This document shows, piece by piece, positions 1 through 8,772 of a DNA stretch of 38,860 bases. Source of the stretch: Planctomyces sp. Lineage in GTDB: Bacteria; Planctomycetota; Planctomycetia; Planctomycetales; Planctomycetaceae. The stretch is taken from the NCBI GenBank assembly GCA_005798445.1, contig SYJG01000015.1:1-38860 (forward strand), written 5' to 3'. The stretch's first letter is position 1. Every line of letters begins with the position of its first letter. A program made the position numbers and the translations under genes. The notes under the pieces were generated by a model. That model had not been told where the DNA came from, made no database searches, and was given only the letters and a program-made list of their open reading frames with translations.

Positions 1-601
1 AGGCGTAGGCCGGTTGCCTCTCGTTCGGCGACATCGCGGATTGAATCGCTCCGACCGTCAGGCCGAGTCCCAGATGCGACGGCCCCATCCATTCCATGTC
101 CCGTTTGGCGAGGTAGTCGTTGACCGTGATGATGTGAACTTTTCCGGCCAATCCGTTGAGAAACGCCGGCAACGTCGAGACGAGCGTCTTCCCTTCGCCG
201 GTCACCATTTCGGCGATCATCCCTTTGTGCAGGATGTAGCCGCCGACCATCTGCACGTCGTAGTGCCGCATCTTGAGGTAGCGTTTGCTCGACTCACGCA
301 TCGCCGCGAAGGCGTCGGGCAGGATGTCGTCGAGCGTTTGGCCGTCAGCGAGCCGTGCTCGGAATTTGCTGGCCGACTCGCGTAGTTCAGCGTCGGAGAG
401 CCGTTCGTAATCCGGCTCAAGCTGATTGATCCGCTCCAGCACCGAACCGGGCCGAATGTTCGACGAGCCATCCTTTTCACGGATGAAACCGATGTCGCGC
501 ACGCGGCGTTCGTTCGACGAGCCAAATAGCTTCGTGACGAAGCGCTCAACCTTACCGGTCGCCATGCTGAAGACTTCGCCGACGGTATCAAGAATATCCA
601 T
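1..601 (-). CDS. secA: Protein translocase ATPase SecA, N-terminal part (cut by window edge)
   Basis: SecA is the cytoplasmic ATPase that pushes preproteins through SecYEG. The frame reads from an ATG at 601 down to the left edge without a stop, giving the first 200 residues. Visible SecA hallmarks are the N-terminal stretch ending in [17 protein letters not shown] (about residues 68-84), the [11 protein letters not shown] segment (111-121), the Walker A TGEGKT at 134-139, and the nucleotide-binding-domain signature [14 protein letters not shown] (155-168). Compared with the E. coli protein there are about 25 extra residues near position 35-60. The residue before the Walker A is Val ([10 protein letters not shown]), where many SecAs have Lys or Arg. 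An AAAGAG sequence lies about 10 bases upstream of the ATG. The gene is transcribed in the same direction as the cluster at 932-6081, but 330 bases separate them, so it probably has its own promoter. Confidence 0.95.
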   Translation of the reverse strand, partial: MDILDTVGEVFSMATGKVERFVTKLFGSSNERRVRDIGFIREKDGSSNIRPGSVLERINQLEPDYERLSDAELRESASKFRARLADGQTLDDILPDAFAAMRESSKRYLKMRHYDVQMVGGYILHKGMIAEMVTGEGKTLVSTLPAFLNGLAGKVHIITVNDYLAKRDMEWMGPSHLGLGLTVGAIQSAMSPNERQPAYA

Positions 602-931
602 TGTTTGTGATCTCTTTGGGTGACCGCCTCGCTCCGCGAGACGCAACACGCACGCTTTCTAAAATTCGAGGCCGATGAACGGAGTAACCACCGTCGGCCA
701 AAGCAGGCTCATCCCGCACCGCGAGGAAGCCGAAACTTGGCACTCGGCACGGCAGACATCCTGTCTCCTGGGTGAGGCGACGCGCCGAGGCATCGGTCTT
801 TCGTTCCTCGTGGCGTTCTCTTGAGCACAATTTGGCCGAGCCACAACGGCCTCCTGCCGTTGTCTAACTCGTGACGCCAACGCCGTTTGATGAACAATGC
901 GGGCGGAGTCTAGGTGGCTGACTTTTGAGGG
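602..931. other. Intergenic region upstream of secA with small hairpins
   Basis: No gene is supported here. The short open frames overlap each other in different phases and have no ribosome-binding site. The stretch should hold the secA promoter and the 3' end of the transcript from 932. It contains short palindromic segments, including the clean hairpin at 843-863 and a smaller one near 754-766 (AGACA/TGTCT arms). I could not identify a convincing -35/-10 pair. Confidence 0.5.
843..863. repeat. Hairpin with perfect 8-bp arms
   Basis: ACAACGGC and GCCGTTGT flank a 5-base loop. It lies between the 3' end of the FG-GAP gene and secA. It has no T-run, so it is not a canonical intrinsic terminator; it may be one of the small dispersed palindromes seen elsewhere in the window. 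Confidence 0.6.
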
Positions 932-2884
932 TCAATGGCGTTTGGGAGGCGCTAGGGGCATCACGGCAATACCGAAATTTTCCTCTTCCTCGTCACCTTC
1001 GAAGTCACTTTTTGCCACGTCGATCTTTGGTTCAACGACCTCGTTGATGGCATTCAATTTCACGTTTTCAATCTTTTGTTTCGCTCCCCCAGGCCAAACG
1101 ACCTCCACGCGATCGACCGCGTTGGCATCACCCAATCCGAAGTGAATGACCCGAGACGACTGCGACAAATAACCGGAGGCTGCCTGAACCTGGCGAGTCA
1201 TGATTCGGTCGCCTTGCCAAACACGAATCAAGGCTCCGATCGCATCGCGATTGTTCTGGCTGCCCCGCAATCGAAACGCCAGGTAATGCTGGCCTGGCGA
1301 GTCGTTTGCAAAAAAATAAGGCTTGTCGTTGAAGTTGTTCACAACGATTTCTTGGCGTCCATCTCCATTGAAATCGCCTGTTGCGGCACTTCGAGAACTT
1401 CGCGCGGCCGGATAATCCACAATCTTGTCGGGTAGATCGAACCCGTGGCGTGGCGGCTCAATACCTGCTTGTGTGGCTTGATTCTGAAATCGTGCCCCTC
1501 CCTGATTCATCAGCAAATAATTGGGCCAATAGTAGAAGGGAAATCCCATTCCAGTAGGCAGGAACAAATCCTCATCGCCATCACAGTCGAAATCACCGGT
1601 GGCAATCCCCCAAGGCCATAAAGTCTCCAAGCCGAGGGGATCTGAAACTTCCCTGAACTTGCCACCTCCCTCGTTGTGAAAACAGACATTTCCAAAAATG
1701 ATCTCCTTGTGATCATAACCCACTTGGCGAGCTAACTGTTCCTCGTCTTGGGGCAGAGATCGTCGCTTCTCCAATTCTGGGCCCCTTCTGAAACGAAACT
1801 TCGTGGTTTCATGCTTGCGAGCGAGATCCAGCGTCTTCTGCCCGAAATCCAATCCCATCCACATGTCCGAGTGCATGTCGACAATCAACAGATCAAGACG
1901 TCCGTCATTGTCGTAGTCAATGGTTCGAACCCCCAGTCCTCCCCATGACGTTCGCCCCAGCACCTCCAACGTGACGTCTTGAAATTTTCCGGTGCCATCG
2001 TTTTGGTACAGTTGACTACGGCCAAACATGGAAGTCACCACGAGATCCATGTCTCCATCTTCGTCGTAATCGAAGGCGGTCGCGTCGCCAGCCCAGCCAC
2101 GACCGCGCAAACCTGAGTCCTCCGTCACGTCCTCAAAGACTCCGTTGTGATTGCGGTACATCGAATTGAATTCCTTCGGGCTAAGAATCACCTGACTGAA
2201 TCCGTCACCACCCTTGCCCAGAAAATAGTGGGAAGCGCTGTTGAACTCATCTTCGGTCCAATTGGCGGTATTCGGCACGAAGAGATCCAGGTCGCCATCA
2301 TTGTCCGCATCAAAGAAAACCGGTGTTTGCGAGTGTCCGACATGGGTCAATCCAACATCCGCAGTGACGTCCACAAACCGACCTTCGCCCACGTTTTTGA
2401 AAAACACATTTCCACCTCGCGTGCTCGTCACGAAAAGATCCTGACTGCCATTATTGTCATAATCGACAAAGGACGCCGCGACGCAGACACGGTCACCCAA
2501 TGCGACGCCGGCGGCCTCCGTGACGTCTTCAAAAGTTCCGTCGCCACGATTTCTGAACAGAGCATTGGGGCCGAGTTGATTCAAAAAATAGATGTCGTCA
2601 TGTCCGTCGCCGTCATAGTCGGCGACCACGACTCCAGAACCGTGGTCGTATAAATTGATCTTGAATGTGGCCCCTTGTTCGCCGGGCAAAAAACGCATTT
2701 GCCAATTCAAGCCGACTTCTTCGGCGCGGTCGCTAAAAAATGGTGACGTGGATTTCTCTGCCATTGGTGGCGGTGATTCCTCAGCCGGACGATTCACCAC
2801 GAACAATCCAATGGAAACTGCGACGACCATCACAATGGCCAGCAACCATCGGAAAGACAATTTGATCTTGGGGAGTAACGACAT
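932..2884 (-). CDS. FG-GAP/VCBS repeat protein with C-terminal ASPIC/UnbV domain (CRTAC1-like)
   Basis: Membrane-anchored, extracytoplasmic beta-propeller-type protein of 650 residues. A hydrophobic segment at about residues 12-31 anchors it. Seven FG-GAP/VCBS-type calcium loops of the DxDxDG kind are visible near residues 89, 141, 192, 272, 323, 431 and 504 (for example DYDGDGHDD, DADNDGDLD, DYDEDGDMD). An ASPIC/UnbV region follows at about 535-612 (GALIRVW, GYLSQSS, HFGLGD, VEVVWPGG). The tail is acidic (DEEEE). I chose the ATG at 2884 because AAGGA lies 9 bases upstream; an ATG at 2893 directly abuts the AAGGA, and longer frames would run into the preceding gene. It is the last gene of a minus-strand cluster, 67 bases after the metallo-beta-lactamase-fold gene. 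FG-GAP/ASPIC proteins are expanded in Planctomycetes; the biochemical role is unknown. Confidence 0.88.
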   Translation of the reverse strand: MSLLPKIKLSFRWLLAIVMVVAVSIGLFVVNRPAEESPPPMAEKSTSPFFSDRAEEVGLNWQMRFLPGEQGATFKINLYDHGSGVVVADYDGDGHDDIYFLNQLGPNALFRNRGDGTFEDVTEAAGVALGDRVCVAASFVDYDNNGSQDLFVTSTRGGNVFFKNVGEGRFVDVTADVGLTHVGHSQTPVFFDADNDGDLDLFVPNTANWTEDEFNSASHYFLGKGGDGFSQVILSPKEFNSMYRNHNGVFEDVTEDSGLRGRGWAGDATAFDYDEDGDMDLVVTSMFGRSQLYQNDGTGKFQDVTLEVLGRTSWGGLGVRTIDYDNDGRLDLLIVDMHSDMWMGLDFGQKTLDLARKHETTKFRFRRGPELEKRRSLPQDEEQLARQVGYDHKEIIFGNVCFHNEGGGKFREVSDPLGLETLWPWGIATGDFDCDGDEDLFLPTGMGFPFYYWPNYLLMNQGGARFQNQATQAGIEPPRHGFDLPDKIVDYPAARSSRSAATGDFNGDGRQEIVVNNFNDKPYFFANDSPGQHYLAFRLRGSQNNRDAIGALIRVWQGDRIMTRQVQAASGYLSQSSRVIHFGLGDANAVDRVEVVWPGGAKQKIENVKLNAINEVVEPKIDVAKSDFEGDEEEENFGIAVMPLAPPKRH

Positions 2885-2951
2885 GCACTTCATTCCTTGA
2901 ATAGCGAACGAAAGTCGCCAGTCTGACAGGAGAGAGCCACGAAATCCGCGA

Positions 2952-4547
2952 TTATCGGAGCAATGCTTGCCGATTTTGTTCAAGGATTTCCTGCCACTCC
3001 GTGTCGTAAAGGTTCGCATTGCGACCCTGGATGGGAATTGCCGGTAACCAGAGATCGGGCCGAAGATTGCTGAATGTTCCGAGAGACTGCAAGTACTCGG
3101 TAACACCGCCTGGCCGTGAATCCGGCAGACGGTGCAATTTCTCGATCGCCGAAATGCTGGGCCACACAGGAATGTGACCCGATATGAGAATTGACTTTTC
3201 GTCCGCTCGAATCAGATAGGCCAATGACGCTCCATGAGGGCCTGCAATCGGGATGGCTCGGATTGGAAAACCGCCGATCGAAGTCAGCTCCTCTTCGGTG
3301 AGCCAGTGCGTTTCCTCCGAAAAGCGTTGTCGAAAGAGGTTCATCGCGGCCTTCGGGACGACCACTCGACATTTCGTTTGGCGTACCACTTCCGCAAGTC
3401 CAGAGCTGGACTCTCTTGCTGCGGATGTCATGAGGATTGCGACAATTGGCTGAGGCGATCTTCCTAGTTGTCGCCATCTCTCGGACACGACATCGACCAG
3501 GCTGTTCTCTCCAGGCGCATCGACGACCACCAAGCCTTCAGAAGTGGTCAAACAGTAAAGCCCCAGTGAGCCGATATTGCCGAGGTAATCCAGTCCTTTG
3601 AGCAATTCTCGCGGAGTTCCGTCTAAGAAATTCGCACCATCGACTTCGTGCCGAGCAGCCACCTGTTCCAACTCCGAGATTCCGACATCGAGCAGCGCCT
3701 TCCACTTCGCGTCCGTCAGATGCGGGTTCTGCGGGATCTCGTCCATTTGTGGATGTCCCGGAAGAATCAAGTCCGGAAGCGGCATGGCGCGGAGTTGCTT
3801 CAATGTTTCCAAATAGTCGGTTGCGTTTCCTCCAAACATGGGAGGCAGGCTGGCGATGTAGGTTCCCATCCTGCCGCGACTCGGACGGCTCAAGTTTTGA
3901 ACCACATCTCCCGTGAACAAGACTCGCAGTCCATCTCTTTCCAGCAAATAGCAGAGTCCGCCGGGGGTATGGCCGGGGGTAGCGATGACCGAGAATCGAG
4001 TTTCCGCGAAAGCGATCACTTCGCCACCATTGAGTTCGACGTCAACCGGAGTCGCATGGATCGCAATTGGCATTTCAAACGTGCTCAGGAACGCTTCCAG
4101 CGAATCTGCGGCGCGAAGCTTTTCTGCATCGGCGCGACCTGAGTAAATCTTGGCGTGAGTCAATGACTTCAGATGGGCGGCGCCCAGGCTGTGATCGGCA
4201 TGAACGTGCGTGAGCAAAATGGCCTTCAGATTCTCGATTTTCAGCCCCAGCGTTGCGACCTGCTGCTTCACCGAACTCGCATCGGACTCCAGGCCACTGT
4301 CGATCAGGACGAGCCCCTCGGAAGTCTCCACCAAATACACAGCAGCGGGCGAGGATCTGCCGAGCAGATAAACGCCCGGAGCGACAGCGATCACATCCGG
4401 AAGCAGAACCTTCGCCAGCGGAAAGTGCTGAGGTGAAAATGGTGCCCACACTTGAAACCACAACAGCCCACCCAAGGCGATCACTGTCAGACCCACGAGA
4501 ACGAGTTTTTTGATGATCTGAAATCTGTTTGTGCCAGCGTTGGACAT
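2952..4547 (-). CDS. Membrane-anchored tandem metallo-beta-lactamase-fold protein, second domain degenerate
   Basis: 531 residues. A single transmembrane segment lies at about 13-33. The first MBL domain (about 50-300) is complete: HVHADH at 114-119, PGHTPGG at 181-187 (His183), FTGD at 201-204 and LPGHP at 252-256, the ligand set for a dinuclear metal centre. A second MBL-like unit (about 318-531) keeps the fold pattern (GLYCLTTSEGLVVVDAP, ILISGHIPV) but the HxHxDH site reads TSAARESS, so it should not bind metal. The architecture is a hydrolase paired with a pseudo-hydrolase half. The substrate cannot be read from sequence; L1-type lactamases, lactonases and thioester hydrolases share these motifs. 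The start at 4547 follows AGAGG by about 6 bases; upstream extension has no signal and enters the cytochrome gene. It is the middle gene of the cluster, 103 bases after the cytochrome. Confidence 0.85.
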   Translation of the reverse strand: MSNAGTNRFQIIKKLVLVGLTVIALGGLLWFQVWAPFSPQHFPLAKVLLPDVIAVAPGVYLLGRSSPAAVYLVETSEGLVLIDSGLESDASSVKQQVATLGLKIENLKAILLTHVHADHSLGAAHLKSLTHAKIYSGRADAEKLRAADSLEAFLSTFEMPIAIHATPVDVELNGGEVIAFAETRFSVIATPGHTPGGLCYLLERDGLRVLFTGDVVQNLSRPSRGRMGTYIASLPPMFGGNATDYLETLKQLRAMPLPDLILPGHPQMDEIPQNPHLTDAKWKALLDVGISELEQVAARHEVDGANFLDGTPRELLKGLDYLGNIGSLGLYCLTTSEGLVVVDAPGENSLVDVVSERWRQLGRSPQPIVAILMTSAARESSSGLAEVVRQTKCRVVVPKAAMNLFRQRFSEETHWLTEEELTSIGGFPIRAIPIAGPHGASLAYLIRADEKSILISGHIPVWPSISAIEKLHRLPDSRPGGVTEYLQSLGTFSNLRPDLWLPAIPIQGRNANLYDTEWQEILEQNRQALLR

Positions 4548-4650
4548 GAACGCCTCTTTGAAATCGGCTTCCCGAGGCGAATTTCGCACCGGGGGTGAAT
4601 AGGGAACCAACAACGGACGCCGCTTTTTTGCGGAGCCCCGGTTTGGCAAT

Positions 4651-6081
4651 CTAACGAGGTCCGCCTGATTTCCCTCCCACCTTCGATGCTTCGGGCTGCG
4701 GCTTGGAAAGTCGTTGGAGCACGTTTGTGGTTGTCGTCGGCCAGACTTGAATCCGATGATCTCGCATCTTTGGAATCGGCATGGAATCCTGCCCCGGACG
4801 GCGAATGTCCGCGTATTCCACCAACGGCATGTGGCATTCGATGCACAAGCGATCGATGGCCTCGCCGGTGAGTTTGCGTTGATGGCAGTCATCGGGTTGG
4901 TGGCATTTGAAGCAGCGGTCCACCAAGAACATCTCGTGACCTCGCTCATTCCGATGTGGATCATGGCATGTGAAACACGTCATTTCGGACTGGCGAAAGC
5001 ACGCACTTGTTTCGAGTCGTCTCAGTTGATTGGCAGCGTGCGGATCGGGGATTGAATTGTCGATCTCGAGGTCGGCACTGTCCTGAACGAGATACTCCGC
5101 AAGCGGATGTCCCGGTTGATAGCGGAATCCCGTCGTGACCAACTCCGCTTCTCCGGAGTGACATTGGGCACAGACTGCGACAGCGAGGTCGCGAGTGAGC
5201 TTGGCGGGGTTGGCGATCGCGTGAGGGTCCGTCTCATTGGGGTGGGCCTGATGATGTGCAACGTGCTCACGACCGGAGCCGTGGCAACGTGAGCAGGTCA
5301 CTCCCAACTGGAATTCGTGGCGAGCAAAACGATTGAGCGTCTGTGGGACACGCTCGAACCAAGTGGCGTGACAATCCAGGCATCGCTCAGTAATCGGTCT
5401 CGCAAAATTGAAATTCTCATCCGTGAAGTCGACGCCCGGACTGTGTCCCCAGCGAGCGCCGTCCGTGAAGTAGCTCACCGGCAACTGGTGCAGCGCATCG
5501 TTGGTCCAAGACAAGAAGCTCTGTCCCAACTTGCCCGAACCAAGCACCAGGTCCATTCGCGCTTCGTGAAGATACGACTGCCCCTGATACTCAATGAGGA
5601 GTTGTTGATAAAAACCGTTCGGCTTGGCAACCACTTCAAACCAAGCTTGCGGATGAAACGTTTTCACGCGGTTGTCAGGCGGCTCATAACTCCCCGGTGT
5701 GCCTTCGCGGGATGGTTCGCTGGACGTTCGAAAATGCGGAGACTGCTGGAATTCGCTCCAATGTTCCGCGTGGCACTGTCCACACACTCGAGGTGGCACA
5801 ATCCCAACATCCTGCGAATGCTTTGCCGCCGCGATTCCTTGCACTTCAGCGGCTCTCGGCAAGATCACCGTTCCCATGAGTTGATCTCTGCGAATGATCT
5901 CATGAACTTTTGAGTATTCCTCTGTCGAAACCTCTCTGACCCTTGGCCACTTCCGGATCGACAGATACTCATTGGCGCTCCCCAGGCGAGGATTGTCACT
6001 TTGCCAAATTGCAAAGATCACGACAAACACGGCGAGCGTGCCAACGCACAAAAGACTCCAAATCAGCCACGGATTCTTCAT
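4651..6081 (-). CDS. Membrane-anchored multihaem (seven CXXCH) cytochrome c
   Basis: 476 residues with an N-terminal signal anchor (about 5-26) and seven covalent haem c motifs: CGQCH (100), CLDCH (234), CSRCH (263), CAQCH (304), CFTCH (369), CFKCH (390) and CIECH (413). The 130-residue haem-free stretch between the first and second motifs contains the segment GQSYLHEARMDLVLGSGK and a Trp/Tyr-rich part. A DHRI motif near 441-444 follows the last haem, as in several cytochrome c554/NrfB-like proteins, and could supply a distal ligand. The protein should face the periplasm and transfer electrons. It is first in the minus-strand cluster, followed by the MBL-fold and FG-GAP/ASPIC genes. No strong Shine-Dalgarno is seen before the ATG, but the signal anchor starts right there. 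The exact redox partner is unknown. Confidence 0.9.
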   Translation of the reverse strand: MKNPWLIWSLLCVGTLAVFVVIFAIWQSDNPRLGSANEYLSIRKWPRVREVSTEEYSKVHEIIRRDQLMGTVILPRAAEVQGIAAAKHSQDVGIVPPRVCGQCHAEHWSEFQQSPHFRTSSEPSREGTPGSYEPPDNRVKTFHPQAWFEVVAKPNGFYQQLLIEYQGQSYLHEARMDLVLGSGKLGQSFLSWTNDALHQLPVSYFTDGARWGHSPGVDFTDENFNFARPITERCLDCHATWFERVPQTLNRFARHEFQLGVTCSRCHGSGREHVAHHQAHPNETDPHAIANPAKLTRDLAVAVCAQCHSGEAELVTTGFRYQPGHPLAEYLVQDSADLEIDNSIPDPHAANQLRRLETSACFRQSEMTCFTCHDPHRNERGHEMFLVDRCFKCHQPDDCHQRKLTGEAIDRLCIECHMPLVEYADIRRPGQDSMPIPKMRDHRIQVWPTTTTNVLQRLSKPQPEASKVGGKSGGPR

Positions 6082-6160
6082 GGTGAGAACGTTGGACTCA
6101 ATGACCTTCTGGGAACTGATAACGCAATTTCGACATGCCGAAGGATTGCGCGTGCGAGGT

Positions 6161-6810
6161 TCAGAGTGGGACTGATGGTTTGACTAGGAATCGGTTGCTG
6201 AGAATCAGGCCGCAGGCCTGGGGATTGGCGGCGGCCGCCGCCTCGAAGTCGGTCGGCGAGACGTAGCCCAATGACGAATGCAGGCGTTCGCGGCTGTATA
6301 CCTCGCACGTCCAGATTTGGGACTTCTGAGCGGCAAGGCGCTAGCCGCCGGTCTCGGCCGCACTGATGGACCGGCGGCTAGCGCCGTACCGCTCAGAAAC
6401 ATCTCACCAATGGCCGTACGAGGTATAAAACACTTCGATGTACTCGAACAGGCTCGCACGAGCTTCCGTCCGAGTTTCATCAACTTCGTGATGCACCAGT
6501 TCCTTCTTTAAGGTGGCGAAAAAGCTCTCGGCCGGAGCGTTGTCCCGGCAGTCGCCGCGGCTGCTCATGCTACAGGTGACCGAAGCCCCGCCTCACGCAT
6601 CACCTTCCTCACCGTCTTGCGATCGCACTTCGTCCCACGCTGACCAAACGCGCGATGCGCACGCACCGCGCCATAGTTCTCACGGCTGAGGTGATGCACC
6701 TCGCGAACTTCCTGAGCCAACGCGGTACGCCGCGCGGCCATCGTACTGGGCGGACGATTCCGCCAAGAATAAAGCTCGCTGCGAGGCACCGTCCTGGCCG
6801 CCACCACACC
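6161..6810 (-). pseudogene. IS3-family transposase OrfB remnant, internally deleted and interrupted
   Basis: The upstream part (6568-6810) encodes the HTH_21-like N-terminal region (ELYSWRNRPPS, SRENYGAVRAHRAF, CDRKTVRKVMREAGLRS) and then stops. A second piece beginning at 6568 in another frame encodes the end of the integrase core, CRDNAPAESFFATLKKELVHHE, including the last catalytic Glu. The middle of the rve domain with the first two Asp residues of DDE is missing. After EVFY the frame is broken by the palindromic element at 6299-6425. Beyond it the other frame continues as RERLHSSLGYVSPTDFE and ends at 6161. No orfA and no clear terminal repeats are visible. The copy is inactive. Confidence 0.85.
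6299..6425. mobile_element. 127-bp palindromic MITE-like element with TA target duplication
   Basis: The element begins TACCTCGCACG and ends CGTACGAGGTA. About 50 bases at each end form an imperfect inverted repeat whose best-conserved part is CTGAGCGG...CGCTAGCCGCCGG. It is flanked by TA on both sides (6297-6298 and 6426-6427). Deleting the element plus one TA restores the IS3 OrfB frame across the junction (EVFYSRERLHSSLGY), which shows it is a discrete insertion with TA duplication. TA duplication is typical of IS630/Tc1-mariner transposition, so an IS630-family transposase elsewhere in the genome probably mobilised it. It has no coding capacity. Confidence 0.8.
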
Positions 6811-6879
6811 ATCCTTGCCAACGCAGCTTTTCAACATCAACGTCAGCTCATACAAATCACAACCAACCATCCATACGTC
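6811..6879 (-). pseudogene. Possible fragment of an IS110-type transposase N-terminus
   Basis: The residues DVWMVGCDLYELTLMLKS resemble the start of the RuvC-like DEDD domain of IS110-family transposases, in which the first catalytic Asp follows a VG(C/M) segment. The frame runs directly into the IS3 OrfB remnant, suggesting a junction of two decayed elements. The match is short and made by eye. Confidence 0.3.
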
Positions 6880-7284
6880 TGACATCCTCCACGCTCTTTG
6901 CAGTCGTTTTGGAAATGGAGTTTGAAAACTCTCCATCCCAAGTTCACGTTCCTGGAGCAATATTTCAAACCTCCCACAGAGTGACTGGCACGCCGGGCTG
7001 TTTTTGGAACCACTTCAATCCATTTCTCGCGTCTCGCGAAAATTGCCGAAGTCGCGTTGACACGTTTTTGCGATTCGGTCTATCAATCGCTCGCTTGCTC
7101 GCCGCACGGCAAAATAAGCATCCCTTCTGGTGCCTCCCCTCCGCCCGTTCCGGGCAACTCCCCATGCAGTGTCGCGAACTTCGCTCCACTGCATCCTGTC
7201 TGAATTCGCCCTTCCCCTCCTTGAGTCAGCTTCTTGCATCCCCTCGTGACGGCATTCGTCCGTCGGAACCCCCGTCTGACTTTC
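6880..7284. other. Intergenic region upstream of the flagellar operon
   Basis: About 400 bases with no supportable gene; the overlapping short frames on both strands show no start signal. It should contain the promoter of the plus-strand flagellar genes. A TGGCAC at 6986-6991 recalls a sigma-54 -24 box but no matching -12 GC follows at the right spacing. No other element was recognised. Confidence 0.4.
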
Positions 7285-8772
7285 ATGGATCACGCCATGC
7301 ACTCAAGCCCATTCCGTCCCGACTTTTCATCCACAGGAGCAGTTGCTGGCCGACTGCCCTCCACCGCTCGCGTTTTGACGTGCATTTCGCACGCACCAAT
7401 CCGCTCGGCGATCGAGAGCTTTGCCGGAGCTGGCATCTCCTCCGAGCCGAATCGCTCGCTGGATCAAGCCACAGCACTGCTGCTGCGAGAGCCAACGCCG
7501 TTGGTCATCGTCGATGAGGCCACGTTGGCCGTCGCCAGTAGCACCGACAACGGATCGCGACCGATCCGAGATTTCGCGGCCGCCGTGCTGGGTAACAGCG
7601 GCTGCACGCAGTTGATTCTGATCGCCGCATCGAGCGACGCGAACTTGCTGCCAATCGGCCTCCGTTCTGAAGAAATCGCCGAGCGGTTGACGGTGCTCAG
7701 CGAACAAGAACTTTCCGGCACCGCGTTGAAGTCGATCATCGCGATGGCGATCCGACACGCCGATGCGCACCAATCACAACGTCAAACCGCGCGTCCGCAG
7801 ACGCAGGCCCATTCGCTTCGCGAAGTCCTGGGCGGCAGTCCCCGCATGGAAAAACTGTTCGAGTCGATCGACGCGGCAGCCGCATGCGACACGCCAATTT
7901 TGATCTGTGGCGAAGCGGGCACCGGCACCAGCTTGTTGGCGAACGCGATCCACGACGGCAGCTCGCGAGCGGCTCAGCCGTTCGTCCGAGTTCACAGCCG
8001 CTCGCTAACGCTCGAACAACTCAACGATTTGCTGTGCGTCGACGTCTCCGATACCGAAGTCGCCACGCTGCCACTCGACACGCCGACGCGACCTGCGGGA
8101 GGGACGCTGTTTCTCGACGAGTTCGACGAGTTTCCGGTTGCGTTGCAGAAGCCGCTCTGTCGCTTCGTTGCTCGACAACAGGAGTTGGCGGAAGGGTCGC
8201 AAGGTCGGCATCGCTCGATCGTCCGCATCATTGCATCGACGCATCAGAATCTCGATCTGCCGACGCGACAAACGCTCGGCCTGGAAATCCTCGTCCGTGG
8301 ATTGAACGCCGAGCGACTGCTCGTGCCGCCGGTTCGCGAACGTCCGGAAGACATCGCGCCGCTAGCCGAGCAATTCTTCATCCGCTGGGCGTTGCAGGAA
8401 GATCAGCCCCGCCCGCGACTGACCCGCAACTCGCTGGAATTTCTCAAAGAGCACCTCTGGCCCGGAAACCTCCGCGAGCTGTACACGGTCTTGCGAAACA
8501 CCGCGATCGTCGCGAACGGCAACGACATCACCGCCGACATGCTGCAAACGTGGCTCGCGAAAACCGAGACCCCGGACGGCACCGAAGTTCCGCGCATGAC
8601 GCTCGCCGACATGGAGCGGCAGCTCATCGAAACCACGTTCACTCGCTGCGGCGGCAATCGCGAGAAGACCGCCAGCTCACTCGACATCGGCCTCCGCACA
8701 CTCTCCGGCAAGCTCCGCGAATACGGCTACCCGCCGCGCGGTGGGCCAGGGTCAAATCTCAAAGCAGCGTAG
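7285..8772 (+). CDS. Sigma-54 activator-like AAA+ protein with Fis-type HTH, degenerate ATPase motifs
   Basis: 495 residues from the ATG at 7285 (an upstream in-frame ATG at 7234 is possible; neither has a clear Shine-Dalgarno). Residues about 28-160 look like a receiver-type fold without a clear phospho-Asp pocket. Residues 181-425 are the AAA+ core: GEAGTGTS (209-216) in place of GESGTGKE, so the Walker A Lys is Thr; GGTLFLDEF (272-280) as Walker B; RERPEDI (351-357); and WPGNLREL (392-399). The GAFTGA sigma-54 contact loop is missing; the segment before Walker B is short and unrelated. Residues about 438-482 are a Fis-type HTH (GGNREKTASSLDIGLRTL). It resembles FlrC/FlgR-type flagellar regulators by position, first in a flagellar operon, but probably cannot remodel sigma-54 holoenzyme. 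It may act as a DNA-binding regulator only. Confidence 0.85.
   Translation: MDHAMHSSPFRPDFSSTGAVAGRLPSTARVLTCISHAPIRSAIESFAGAGISSEPNRSLDQATALLLREPTPLVIVDEATLAVASSTDNGSRPIRDFAAAVLGNSGCTQLILIAASSDANLLPIGLRSEEIAERLTVLSEQELSGTALKSIIAMAIRHADAHQSQRQTARPQTQAHSLREVLGGSPRMEKLFESIDAAAACDTPILICGEAGTGTSLLANAIHDGSSRAAQPFVRVHSRSLTLEQLNDLLCVDVSDTEVATLPLDTPTRPAGGTLFLDEFDEFPVALQKPLCRFVARQQELAEGSQGRHRSIVRIIASTHQNLDLPTRQTLGLEILVRGLNAERLLVPPVRERPEDIAPLAEQFFIRWALQEDQPRPRLTRNSLEFLKEHLWPGNLRELYTVLRNTAIVANGNDITADMLQTWLAKTETPDGTEVPRMTLADMERQLIETTFTRCGGNREKTASSLDIGLRTLSGKLREYGYPPRGGPGSNLKAA

Noticed and set aside
2884-3106. N-terminal extension of the FG-GAP/ASPIC protein to 3106
   Set aside because: It would overlap the end of the MBL-fold gene by 155 bases and has no signal sequence; the ATG at 2884 has a well-placed AAGGA and leads into the membrane anchor.
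6986-7001. Sigma-54 promoter (TGGCAC) upstream of the flagellar operon
   Set aside because: The -12 GC is not at the required spacing; only the -24-like half matches.
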